Of a stretch of 64,000 bases of DNA, positions 1 to 7,362 are shown piece by piece. The position numbers and the translations under genes are program-made. Numbering within the stretch: position 1 is the stretch's first letter; each line of letters opens with the position of its first letter. Source of the DNA: Paraburkholderia phenoliruptrix (lineage in GTDB: Bacteria > Pseudomonadota > Gammaproteobacteria > Burkholderiales > Burkholderiaceae); NCBI RefSeq assembly GCF_902859825.1, contig NZ_CADIKB010000005.1, forward strand, positions 1 through 64,000, given 5' to 3'. Under the pieces are notes generated by a model. That model made no database searches, was not told where the DNA came from, and was given only the letters and a program-made list of their open reading frames with translations.

Positions 1-1772
1 GGCGGTTCTCCTTGGTTCCCTGTTCGGGAGGTTGGTCCTGGAAACCCGATTCTCTCGGATTCCACTGGCGAACCGCCGCCTTCAACCTTCAACTACGCCT
101 GGGACATTGCCCGGGTCTCGCCCATCAGGAGCATTACTCGTGGGGCGATTACACGCAGCCTCAGGCGGGCGCAGCCGGTCTCGCTGGTGATCACAACGAG
201 CCGCGCACGGAAGCGGAGTACCTGACGCTGGTGCAGATGCAGGCCTGGCGTTGCCAGGGGCTGAGGGCGTATGGTAAGGGCAATCTGCGTGGCCTTGTCA
301 CCGGTCAGACGTTCGTGCTGTCGCATTACCCGCAGGACGCGGCAAACCGTGAGCATGCAGTTGTCGGCTGCAAGCTGACGATCGAGGAGACCGGCGAAGC
401 GTCGGGTTCCGGTCAACGCTATCGCTGCGAGGCGGATTTCACGTTGCAGCCGACCCATGAACCGTTCCGGCTGCTGCGCACGACTGCGAAGCCGCGCATC
501 ACCGGCGTCGAATATGCTGTTGTGACCTGCCCGGAGAATCAGGAAATCTGGACCGACGCTTACGGCCGGGTGAAGCTGCAGTTTCTCTGGGACCGCTTGG
601 GGAAAAACGACGAGCGTTCGAGCTGCTGGGTGCGCGTCGCCGGTGCGTGGCATGGCGACCAGTTCGGCGGGATCTTCCTGCCACGTCAGGGGCATGAGGT
701 CGAAGTCGCGTTTGTCAATGGCGATCCGGATCTGCCTATCATCGTGGGCAGCGCGGCCAATGCGTTCAACATGCCGCCGTTCGACCTGCCGAAGAACCAG
801 GCGCTGGCCGGCTATCGCAGCCGGGAGATCGGTGGCCGGCGTGCGAATACGCTCGCTTTCGACGATACAAACGGGAAAATCCAGGCGCATCTGTCGAGTG
901 ACGAAGGTGCCTCGCAGCTGAATCTGGGTTACATCACGCGCATCGCGGGCAACGCAGGGCGGCAGGACGAGCGCGGCAAGGGCGTCGAATTGCGCACTGA
1001 TGGGGATGGCGTATTCCGTGCGGCGACGGGCATGCTGCTTACGACTGAAGGCCGTCCCAACGCGCAGGGCCATGCCAAGGCCATGTCGGAAACGATCCGG
1101 CGGCTCGAAGACGCACAGAGCCTTCATGTTGCGATGAGCCGTGCTGCCCAGGAAGGTAAAGCCCAGGAGGCCGACGGACACCAGTCCGACCTGGCGAAAA
1201 CGATCGAAGCGCAGAACGGACAGATTCGCGGCGTCGCGAATGAGGCAAATCCGTTCCCGGAATTTTCCGCGCCCCATTTGATTATCGCCGGTAAGGCTGG
1301 TGTTGAAGTCACTACACCCGCAACGGTTCACGTGGCAGCGCAACAGGTCGCAGTAACGAGCGAGGGGCATGTCGGAATCGCGAGCGGCCGTAGCCTCTTT
1401 GCGAGCGTGCGCGACACGATCAGCCTGTTTGCGCAGCGTGCGGCTATCAGGATCTCGGCCGCCATGGGCGACATCATTCTTCACGCGGTGACCAGTTCGA
1501 TCAGGCTGGAGTCCGCCAAGACGATCCAGTTGCTGACAAAGGTCATCCAGATCACGGGCGTTGAAAAGCTGGAACTGCAGGGCGGCAAGACCCGAATGGT
1601 GCTCGACGACAGCGGTGCACAGATCTTCACGCCTGGCAAGTTCGTTGCGTTTGCATCGACGCACTCATTGCCAGGACCGGATGATTCGCCGGTCAACCTT
1701 GCGCCGAAGAGCATCTGCATCGAATGCCTGCTCAAGGCTGCCAGGGGCGGCTCTGCACTGGTGCTACGGTAA
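1..1772 (+). CDS. vgrG: Type VI secretion tip protein VgrG, C-terminal part (5' end outside window, possible frameshift)
   Basis: VgrG trimers form the membrane-puncturing tip of the type VI secretion system and carry effectors. The visible part has the gp5-like OB fold (YGRVKLQFLWDR, then NGDPDLPIIVG, roughly residues 185-250 of the 586-residue open stretch), followed by a DUF2345-type C-terminal region with repetitive beta-helix-like sequence. Whole Burkholderia VgrGs are usually longer (700-1000 residues), so the N-terminal gp27-like domain lies upstream. The frame that encodes HYSWGDYTQP and everything after it reads poorly before about position 120. There frame 1 (STFNYAWDIARVS) looks more VgrG-like, suggesting a one-base loss or two-base gain near 118-123. 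This could be a real pseudogene lesion or a sequencing error. The stop is TAA at 1770-1772. Two DUF3304 genes follow after 27 bases, in the same direction. Confidence 0.85.
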   Translation, partial: RFSLVPCSGGWSWKPDSLGFHWRTAAFNLQLRLGHCPGLAHQEHYSWGDYTQPQAGAAGLAGDHNEPRTEAEYLTLVQMQAWRCQGLRAYGKGNLRGLVTGQTFVLSHYPQDAANREHAVVGCKLTIEETGEASGSGQRYRCEADFTLQPTHEPFRLLRTTAKPRITGVEYAVVTCPENQEIWTDAYGRVKLQFLWDRLGKNDERSSCWVRVAGAWHGDQFGGIFLPRQGHEVEVAFVNGDPDLPIIVGSAANAFNMPPFDLPKNQALAGYRSREIGGRRANTLAFDDTNGKIQAHLSSDEGASQLNLGYITRIAGNAGRQDERGKGVELRTDGDGVFRAATGMLLTTEGRPNAQGHAKAMSETIRRLEDAQSLHVAMSRAAQEGKAQEADGHQSDLAKTIEAQNGQIRGVANEANPFPEFSAPHLIIAGKAGVEVTTPATVHVAAQQVAVTSEGHVGIASGRSLFASVRDTISLFAQRAAIRISAAMGDIILHAVTSSIRLESAKTIQLLTKVIQITGVEKLELQGGKTRMVLDDSGAQIFTPGKFVAFASTHSLPGPDDSPVNLAPKSICIECLLKAARGGSALVLR

Positions 1773-1799
1773 TCAACCTCACACTTTCGGATTGACGGC

Positions 1800-2417
1800 A
1801 TGGTCGATAACGCTTGTTTCTCGCGGTTGGGTATCTCACTGAAAGGACTGCTGTCTGTGTTCTGTCTGTCGCTGGCAGCATGCGCAGGCAGACATCCGAA
1901 TGCAACGGTGCCGGTAGACGTGCCTCGCCCGGTGAAGGTAGGAGGCGGTATGGATGTTCTCGCGCTGAACTACACGCCGTGGTACATCCACACGTTCTCA
2001 ATGGTCGGGCCGTCTGGAAGTGGTATCGGTGGTGGTGGGCCGAATGTGATGCCGATCCAGCAAAGTGGTAAGCCGTCCGGTGGCGGTAAGGCGGTTTGTT
2101 GCATGAGCTATCCCGTCGAATGGCAACCAGAGCTGAAGCTGACGGTGCGCTGGCTGGTGGACAAGAAGCAGGATGGGAACACGCCAGGCTACTGGTACAA
2201 GGCCGAGAACGTGCGGATCGCGCAGTACAACGGTGCCAATGCTAACGAGGCGTGGGGCATTTTCCTGCCGGGCGACCGGGTTCGAGTGATGATTACCGAT
2301 GGCAATCGCGATGGCGGGAACAATCCGAACAACCGGCCTGCTGATAACGATCCGTATATCGCACAGGGCGTGCTCGACGAAGAATGGAACCGGCTTTATC
2401 CGCCGGCTCACGACTGA
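1800..2417 (+). CDS. DUF3304-type lipoprotein, tandem copy 1 (candidate T6SS-linked accessory or immunity protein)
   Basis: A 205-residue exported protein. It has a hydrophobic signal segment (GLLSVFCLSLAAC) with a good lipobox LAAC at about residues 25-28, so it is probably an envelope lipoprotein. The mature part matches what I know as the DUF3304 family: ALNYTPWYIHTF near the start, a glycine run with PNVMP, the CC pair in the middle, then VEWQPELKLTVRW and a C-terminal DPYIAQGVLDEEWNRLY. The function of DUF3304 is not established. Its place 27 bases after vgrG and its duplication are typical of effector-immunity neighbourhoods, so a protective periplasmic role is an inference. The second copy starts 15 bases after this stop. 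The ATG at 1800 has no strong ribosome-binding site; an alternative start further in would still keep the signal peptide. Confidence 0.75.
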   Translation: MVDNACFSRLGISLKGLLSVFCLSLAACAGRHPNATVPVDVPRPVKVGGGMDVLALNYTPWYIHTFSMVGPSGSGIGGGGPNVMPIQQSGKPSGGGKAVCCMSYPVEWQPELKLTVRWLVDKKQDGNTPGYWYKAENVRIAQYNGANANEAWGIFLPGDRVRVMITDGNRDGGNNPNNRPADNDPYIAQGVLDEEWNRLYPPAHD

Positions 2418-2432
2418 AAAGGGAGAAATGCC

Positions 2433-3035
2433 ATGACGATTCAATGGCGTATTGCGATAACCAGCTTGCTGTCTGCGCTCTGTCTGTCGCAGGCTGCGTG
2501 CGCAGGTGGACAGTCGAATGCAACGGTGCCGGTTCAGGTCACCCGCCCGGTCAAACTCCTGTCGGGAGACACTAGGGCGTTGAACTACACCCCGTGGTAC
2601 ATCCATAAGTTTGCAATCACCGGACCAGCCGGAAGCGGCATCGGCGGCGGCGGCCCGAATGTGATGCCAGTCAAGCCGGATGGCAGGCCGTCTGGCGGCG
2701 GAGCGGGAGTCTGCTGCACCAGCCTGCCCGTGGAATGGCAACCGGACCTGAAGTTGACGGTGCGCTGGCTAGTGGACAAGAAGCAGGATGGGAAGACGCC
2801 GGGCTATTGGTACAAGGCAGAGAACGTGCGGATTGCACAGTACAGCAGCGGAAACACCGGTGACGCGTGGGGCATCTTCCTGCCGGGAGACCGGGTCCGC
2901 ATCATGTTGACCGATGGCAATCACGATGGCGGTAACAACCCGAACAACCGCCCGGCGGATAACGATCCCTACATCGCGCAGGGCGTGCTCGACGAAGAAT
3001 GGAACCGGCTGTACAGAAAGGGAGGAATGCAGTGA
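2433..3035 (+). CDS. DUF3304-type secreted protein, tandem copy 2
   Basis: A 200-residue paralogue of the preceding gene. From ALNYTPWYIH to the end the two are nearly co-linear, and long blocks are identical, including PNNRPADNDPYIAQGVLDEE. It has its own signal peptide (MTIQWRIAITSLLSALCLS) and a good ribosome-binding site (GGGAGAAA before the ATG at 2433). The lipobox is degenerate: QAAC instead of the LAAC of copy 1. Lipidation is therefore less certain and the protein might be periplasmic. The variable segments between the two copies (MVGPSG versus ITGPAG, IQQSGK versus VKPDGR, YNGANANE versus YSSGNTGD) are where a partner-binding difference would be expected. Role unknown; see copy 1. 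Confidence 0.75.
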   Translation: MTIQWRIAITSLLSALCLSQAACAGGQSNATVPVQVTRPVKLLSGDTRALNYTPWYIHKFAITGPAGSGIGGGGPNVMPVKPDGRPSGGGAGVCCTSLPVEWQPDLKLTVRWLVDKKQDGKTPGYWYKAENVRIAQYSSGNTGDAWGIFLPGDRVRIMLTDGNHDGGNNPNNRPADNDPYIAQGVLDEEWNRLYRKGGMQ

Positions 3036-3066
3036 CGATTCAATGGCCTGAGCGGACAACCAGGTG
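3032..3066 (+). pseudogene. Remnant of a third DUF3304 copy (start region only)
   Basis: Immediately after copy 2 the sequence repeats the start of copy 2. A GGGAGGAATG ribosome-binding region is followed by GTGACGATTCAATGG, matching the ATGACGATTCAATGG that opens copy 2. Similarity continues loosely for about 20 bases (cggacaaccag versus cgataaccag) and then stops at an in-frame TGA at 3065-3067. The rest of the copy is gone, and the convergent DUF971 gene ends at 3074. This is best read as the scar of a former longer tandem array. Confidence 0.55.
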
Positions 3067-3073
3067 ATCTGCG

Positions 3074-3367
3074 TCAATCCAACTCACCCTTTGCCATGCG
3101 CTCCAGGCAAACCCAAGGGAAGATCCCGCGCTCGTGTCCATCGTCGAACACCAGTTGCAGGCCATAGCCCGTGGGCCGCGCGTCCAGCAGCTTCACATCG
3201 GCTCGCGACAGCGACGAAAGCCCATCGAGCTTGAGCTTGCGGCACCCTGCGCACAGGCAGGCGGCGCGCAGCCCGGCAGACGGCAACTGCGCGGCTGAAC
3301 CGTCGGGCCAGCGCATCGACAAGATCCCGCTCACTGCGTCGATTGCTACCGAGTCAGGAACGTTCAT
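3074..3367 (-). CDS. DUF971 domain protein (gamma-butyrobetaine hydroxylase-like N-terminal domain)
   Basis: A 97-residue protein made of a single DUF971 domain. The hallmarks are LSMRWPDGSAAQLPSAGLRAACLCAGCR (the WpDG and a cysteine-rich loop) and the end FDDGHERGIFPWVCLERMA, matching the usual DGH-(S/R)GIy-W pattern. This domain occurs alone, fused to Mrp/ApbC-type Fe-S carrier ATPases, and at the N-terminus of gamma-butyrobetaine hydroxylase; its own role is poorly defined, possibly metal or Fe-S related. Its ATG overlaps the stop of the upstream HEAT-repeat gene by 4 bases (ATGA), so it is the last gene of the flavoprotein-ferredoxin operon. That context favours a helper role for the Fe-S flavoenzyme, which is an inference. 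Confidence 0.8.
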   Translation of the reverse strand: MNVPDSVAIDAVSGILSMRWPDGSAAQLPSAGLRAACLCAGCRKLKLDGLSSLSRADVKLLDARPTGYGLQLVFDDGHERGIFPWVCLERMAKGELD

Positions 3368-4368
3368 CGCGAACGCTCCGCAATTTGACGCAGCGCGATC
3401 CGCACGGCCTTGCGAACCTCGGGATCGCCGTCGGCTTCCGCCGCCTCCAGCGCGGCGAGCGTCCCCGCATCGTCGCTACTGCCGATTTCGCCGAGCGCGA
3501 GCGCGGCCTCCTTGCGCACGTTGCTGATCGTATGCGAGAGCAACGCGGCGACAGGCGTCGCGCTGGCCGCGTCGCCGATCTGTCCAAGCGCGCGCAGCGC
3601 ACGTAAGCGCACCTGCCAGTAGGCGTCGTCGAGCGCGTGGACGAGCGCATCGCGCGATTCGGCCACACGCAGCTTGCCAAGCGTCGTCGCGGCCTCTTCG
3701 CGTACTTGCCACGCATCGTCATGCAATGCGCCGAGCAGCGCTTCGGTGGTCGCACGATGCGTGCGCGGCGCAAAGCCGAGCGACGCGGTTGCGGCCCGCC
3801 GGATCGACGCATCGGGGTCGTGCGTCGCCAGCAAAGCCAGCGGGGCAAGCGCGACCGCATTCTTCAGCCATCCCAACACGCCGACGGCTTCGCTGCGCAC
3901 CGTGGGGTCGTCGTCAGAGAGCGCCTGCAACGCCGGTGCGAGCGCCTCGGCCATGCGCAGTTCGCGCAGCGCGCGCAACAGTGCCGCGCGCACGAACGAA
4001 TCCGGCTGCTTGAGCCACTCCAGCAGTATCGCGCCGGAAGACGACTGCTTGAGTTCCGACAGGCTGTCGGCCGCACTCGCGCGCACCACATCGTGCGGAT
4101 CGAGCAACGCGCCGCATAGCGCCTCCACGACGTCATCGCGTTCCCACGACGCAAGCAGCTGCGCGGCCTCGCTACGCACCTCAGGCGATGCATCGCACCG
4201 CAGCGCATTGACAATGGGCTCGATGACGCAGGCATCCTCGAGATCAGCCAGATCGATCAGGGCGATCCGGCGCACCACGGCGTCGTCGGACGCGAGGCGA
4301 GACAGAAGGCCGGCGGCTTCGGCTGGCACGGCATCGAGCGAGGCGCTTGGATCAATCGAATCGGACAT
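3364..4368 (-). CDS. HEAT-repeat protein (PBS-lyase-type repeats)
   Basis: A 334-residue alpha-solenoid built of about ten 30-31-residue HEAT repeats. Repeated units read like DPSVR.EAA..LG.L....AV..L...L.DDD, for example DASPEVRSEAAQLLASW, DPHDVVRASAADSL and DDPTVRSEAVGVLGWL. There is no signal peptide, so it should be cytoplasmic. Such repeats usually act as protein-binding scaffolds, and no catalytic residues can be claimed. The start is set at ATG 4368 (MSDSIDPSAS); the reading frame remains open to 4404 but has no better start. It lies 39 bases after the ferredoxin gene and overlaps the DUF971 gene by 4 bases, so all are probably co-transcribed. A scaffold or assembly role for the flavoprotein-ferredoxin pair is an inference. 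Confidence 0.85.
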   Translation of the reverse strand: MSDSIDPSASLDAVPAEAAGLLSRLASDDAVVRRIALIDLADLEDACVIEPIVNALRCDASPEVRSEAAQLLASWERDDVVEALCGALLDPHDVVRASAADSLSELKQSSSGAILLEWLKQPDSFVRAALLRALRELRMAEALAPALQALSDDDPTVRSEAVGVLGWLKNAVALAPLALLATHDPDASIRRAATASLGFAPRTHRATTEALLGALHDDAWQVREEAATTLGKLRVAESRDALVHALDDAYWQVRLRALRALGQIGDAASATPVAALLSHTISNVRKEAALALGEIGSSDDAGTLAALEAAEADGDPEVRKAVRIALRQIAERSR

Positions 4369-4407
4369 GGGCGGGCGTGAATGGAGAGAGCAGGTTCCGC
4401 GCATCGC

Positions 4408-4638
4408 TCAACGCAGAAGATACGGAATGGACACTTTCACTGCGCCGGTCGGGCAATCCTGCTCGCAAGGCATGCAGTACCAGCACTCGTCGAACTGCAT
4501 GTAGGCCTTGCCTTTCTTCATGTCGATGGCGAGCAGGTCGAGCGGGCACACGTCGACGCATACCGTGCAGCCTTTGTCGGCAATGCACCTGCTTTCGTCG
4601 ATGGTAACCGCAACGGGTGTCGGCGAGGACATAGGCAT
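4408..4638 (-). CDS. AprB-like 2x[4Fe-4S] ferredoxin
   Basis: A 76-residue ferredoxin with eight cysteines in two groups: C18, C24, C27, C31 (CIADKGCTVCVDVCP) and C52, C55, C58, C62 (CWYCMPCEQDCP). This spacing and the pairing with the adjacent flavoprotein resemble the electron-transfer subunit AprB of adenylylsulfate reductase, but the long AprB C-terminal tail is absent. It is expected to pass electrons between its partner flavoprotein (6 bases upstream) and an unknown redox partner in the cytoplasm. ATG 4638 is used; ATG 4632 is an alternative that removes two residues. Confidence 0.85.
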   Translation of the reverse strand: MPMSSPTPVAVTIDESRCIADKGCTVCVDVCPLDLLAIDMKKGKAYMQFDECWYCMPCEQDCPTGAVKVSIPYLLR

Positions 4639-4644
4639 GCTCCG

Positions 4645-6384
4645 TCAGGCTGTTGCGGCGGCGAGCGCGGGCTCGCCGATTCGCAGGTTGCGATAGGCAT
4701 CGCGCTCTTTGTCGTCGAGCGCGACGATATACGGTTCGACCGCACGCTTTTCGCTGGTCATGCGGCCGTTGGCGTCCTTGCGCAAATGCGTGTGGCAGAA
4801 CCACCGCGCGTCGTCGCGCGCCGGGTAATCCACGCGATGGTGATAGAGGCCCCAACGGCTCTCGGTGCGGAAAAGCGACGCACGTGCCGCCATTTCCGCG
4901 CAATCGCGTATCGCGCGAACCTCGGCGGCGCGCATCAGTTCGTGTGGATTCGCCGCCGCGATCGATTCGATATCCTCACTGATTTCGGCAAAGCGCTGTA
5001 GACCGATTTCCATTTTCCGTGTGACCTTCGGCGGTTGCAGATAGTCGTTCACCATGCGGCGCAGCTTGTATTCGACCTGCGCTGGCGCCAGCCCGTTGTC
5101 GCGTGCAAGCGGCGCATAAATGCGTGCGCGCTCGGCCTCGACCTGTTCGTCGTCGACGGCGGCATGCTCGCGGCCCGCCACATATTCCGCCGCATTGTGC
5201 CCGGCGAACCATCCGTACGTGAACGCACCGAGCATGTAGTTGTGCGGCACGGCCGCCATGTCGCCGGCGGCATAGAGGCCCGGCACGGTGGTCTCGGCGC
5301 GCGCGTTCACGTAGACGCCCGACGCGCTGTGCCCGCTGCAAAAGCCGATCTCGGAGATGTGCATCTCGATCATCTGGTTGCGGTAATCGGTGCCGCGTCC
5401 TTCGTGAAAGCGTCCGCGGCTAGGGCGCTCGTTCGTGTGCAGAATCTGCTCGATTGTCTGAATGGTTTCTTCCGCAAGATGGTCGAGCTTGAGGAACACG
5501 GGGCCGTTGCCGCTTTGCAGTTCCTGGTAGAACTCCCACATCATCTGGCCGCTCCAGTAATCGCATTCGATGAAGCGTTCGCCCTTGCCGTTCGCAGTAA
5601 AGCCGCCGAGCGGGCCGGTCACATACGCACATGCGGGACCGTTGTAGTCCTTGATGAGCGGATTGATCTGGAAGCATTCGAGGTTCGCGAGCGCGGCGCC
5701 CGCGTGATACGCCATTGCGTAGCCGTCTCCGGCATTCGTCGGGTTCTCGTAAGTGCCCATCAGATAGCCGGACGCCGGCAGGCCGAGCCTGCCGGCCGCG
5801 CCGCAACTCAGCACGACCGCCTTCGCGCGCACCACGTAGAAGTCGGCCGTGCGGCAGTCGAAGCCGAGCACGCCGCTCACGCGGCCCTGCGCATCGGTCA
5901 ACAGGCGCGTGGCCACAATGCGGTTCGTGATCGCCACGCGCGCGCGTTTCAACTGCCTGTACAGCACTTTCTTGATGTCGTGGCCTTCGGGCATGGGCAG
6001 CACATACGAACCCATGTGATGCACTTTCTTGACTGCGTAGTCGCCGTTGCCGTCCTTCTCGAACTTCACGCCCCAGCGGTCCAGCTCCTCGATCGTCGTA
6101 AAGCTATGGCGCGCGTATGCATACACGGCTGCCTGATCCACGATGCCGTCGTTCGCGATCGTGATCTCGCGTGTATATTGCTCGGGCGTTGCGTGGCCCG
6201 GAATCACCGCATTGTTCAGGCCGTCCATGCCCATCGAGATTGCGCCGCTGCGCTTCACGTTGGCCTTCTCGAGCAGCAATACCTTCAGAGAGGGATCGCG
6301 TTCCTTCGCCTTGACGGCGGCCATCGGTCCCGCGGTGCCACCGCCGACCACGACGACGTCGTAGTCGAGTACATGAGTATTCAT
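4645..6384 (-). CDS. AprA-like FAD-dependent oxidoreductase (fumarate reductase/succinate dehydrogenase flavoprotein superfamily)
   Basis: A 579-residue flavoprotein. The N-terminal Rossmann fingerprint (VVVGGGTAG, residues 12-19) and the distal FAD motif (TTVPGLYAAGD, 365-375) are intact. RSGAISMGMDGLNN (45-58) and FCSGHSASGVYVN (348-360) resemble the corresponding segments of the dissimilatory adenylylsulfate reductase alpha subunit more than those of FrdA/SdhA. The next gene encodes a matching AprB-like ferredoxin, so the two probably form an AprBA-like heterodimer. The substrate is unknown. A sulfur compound (APS-like or an organosulfonate product) is only a guess, because no sulfate-reduction or sulfur-oxidation genes are nearby. 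The ATG (6384) overlaps the regulator stop as ATGA and has a GGAGG site upstream. Alternative reading: a generic succinate dehydrogenase-like enzyme. Confidence 0.85.
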   Translation of the reverse strand: MNTHVLDYDVVVVGGGTAGPMAAVKAKERDPSLKVLLLEKANVKRSGAISMGMDGLNNAVIPGHATPEQYTREITIANDGIVDQAAVYAYARHSFTTIEELDRWGVKFEKDGNGDYAVKKVHHMGSYVLPMPEGHDIKKVLYRQLKRARVAITNRIVATRLLTDAQGRVSGVLGFDCRTADFYVVRAKAVVLSCGAAGRLGLPASGYLMGTYENPTNAGDGYAMAYHAGAALANLECFQINPLIKDYNGPACAYVTGPLGGFTANGKGERFIECDYWSGQMMWEFYQELQSGNGPVFLKLDHLAEETIQTIEQILHTNERPSRGRFHEGRGTDYRNQMIEMHISEIGFCSGHSASGVYVNARAETTVPGLYAAGDMAAVPHNYMLGAFTYGWFAGHNAAEYVAGREHAAVDDEQVEAERARIYAPLARDNGLAPAQVEYKLRRMVNDYLQPPKVTRKMEIGLQRFAEISEDIESIAAANPHELMRAAEVRAIRDCAEMAARASLFRTESRWGLYHHRVDYPARDDARWFCHTHLRKDANGRMTSEKRAVEPYIVALDDKERDAYRNLRIGEPALAAATA

Positions 6385-7190
6385 CGTGCCTCCGTTGCGT
6401 TTCGGGTGCCTTTTTGCAGGTCTTTTTCGCGATCCACACGCAGCCGGTATTGAAAAGCGTCGCCGCGAAAGTACAGATACTCGAAATCGACCGGCCGCCC
6501 CGACGCATCGTGCGTGAGACGCTCGATGCGCAACACGGGGCTGCCTTCCTCGACGCGCAGGGCTTCGACGATGTCGTCGTCGGCGAGAATCGCGTCAATG
6601 GAAACATCGGCGTGACCCAGCGGCACGCCACAGTCGTTTTCGAGAATCAGGAAGATGTCGCGCGTCGCGAGGTCGGCGTGGGCGAGGCGCTTGCCGAGCG
6701 CTTCAGGCAGCCAGGTCAGTTCGAGCGATACCGGCTCGCGATTGAGGAGCCGCACGCGATGAATCTCGGTCACGGGCGCGCCCTCCGCAATGTTCAGGCG
6801 CGCGGCAACGTGACGTGTCGCTTCGACCGTTCGGAAACTGCGCAACTGGTTGACGATTTCATAGCCCATCGACGCCATGGCTTCCGCGAAGCCCTGCAAC
6901 GACGTCACATTCTGAAAAGCCTTGGGCTTCGAGACGAACGTGCCCTTGCCATGCAGCTTGAAGAGCAGTCCCTCCTTCTGCAGATCGCCGAGCGCCTGGC
7001 GCACGGTGATGCGGCTCACGTCGAACAAGCCGCAGAGTTCGTGCTCGGACGGCATCCGCGAAAGGGGCGCATACGTGCCGTCGAGAATGCGTTCGCGCAG
7101 TGTGTCCTTGATCTGGGCGTACAGCGGGAGAGAGGTGACCGAGGCGCCTGAAATTGCCGCGGCCGCCGGTACTGGAGTCGTTTTCGACAT
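6381..7190 (-). CDS. GntR-family transcriptional regulator, HutC/UTRA type
   Basis: A 269-residue regulator with an N-terminal winged helix (about 22-88, RMPSEHELCGLFDVSRITVRQ) and a C-terminal UTRA effector domain (about 105-250, with the usual LNIAEGAPVTEIHRVR and DFEYLYFRGDAFQYRL). HutC-type regulators are usually repressors released by a pathway metabolite. It is the first gene of the operon and overlaps the AprA-like gene by 4 bases, so it very likely controls that operon and itself. A perfect inverted repeat of GntR type lies 8 bases before the start codon (7199-7212). Confidence 0.9.
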   Translation of the reverse strand: MSKTTPVPAAAAISGASVTSLPLYAQIKDTLRERILDGTYAPLSRMPSEHELCGLFDVSRITVRQALGDLQKEGLLFKLHGKGTFVSKPKAFQNVTSLQGFAEAMASMGYEIVNQLRSFRTVEATRHVAARLNIAEGAPVTEIHRVRLLNREPVSLELTWLPEALGKRLAHADLATRDIFLILENDCGVPLGHADVSIDAILADDDIVEALRVEEGSPVLRIERLTHDASGRPVDFEYLYFRGDAFQYRLRVDREKDLQKGTRNATEAR

Positions 7191-7198
7191 CGCTCAAA

Positions 7199-7212
7199 CT
7201 TGTTATGACAAG
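7199..7212. promoter_or_regulatory. Candidate GntR operator, CTTGT-TATG-ACAAG
   Basis: A perfect 5-base inverted repeat with a 4-base spacer, giving TGT-N4-ACA at its core as in GntR/HutC sites (GT-N-AC symmetry). It sits just upstream of the regulator start at 7190, where a repressor would block the operon promoter. Predicted autoregulation; no binding data. Confidence 0.5.
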
Positions 7213-7362
7213 ATGATGAGGAGTCTAGTAAGACGTGGTCCCGGTTCAAACCAAGTTTTTCTGCTTTGTATTTCTCGTGGCGGAGTTAGATGAGTAGGGG
7301 GAATGTATGGAAGATGCGCTGCAACGGCGTGCGGCGCATCTAGCCGGATGCACAGCGCAGAG

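Noticed and set aside
93..1664. 523-codon minus-strand frame opposite vgrG
   Set aside because: No motif or signal; VgrG OB and DUF2345 features are on the plus strand.
4645..6384. Assignment of the flavoprotein as succinate dehydrogenase SdhA
   Set aside because: No sdhB/C/D genes are present, the partner is a small 8-Cys ferredoxin, and the RSGAISMG and FCSGHSASG segments look AprA-like. Kept only as an alternative.
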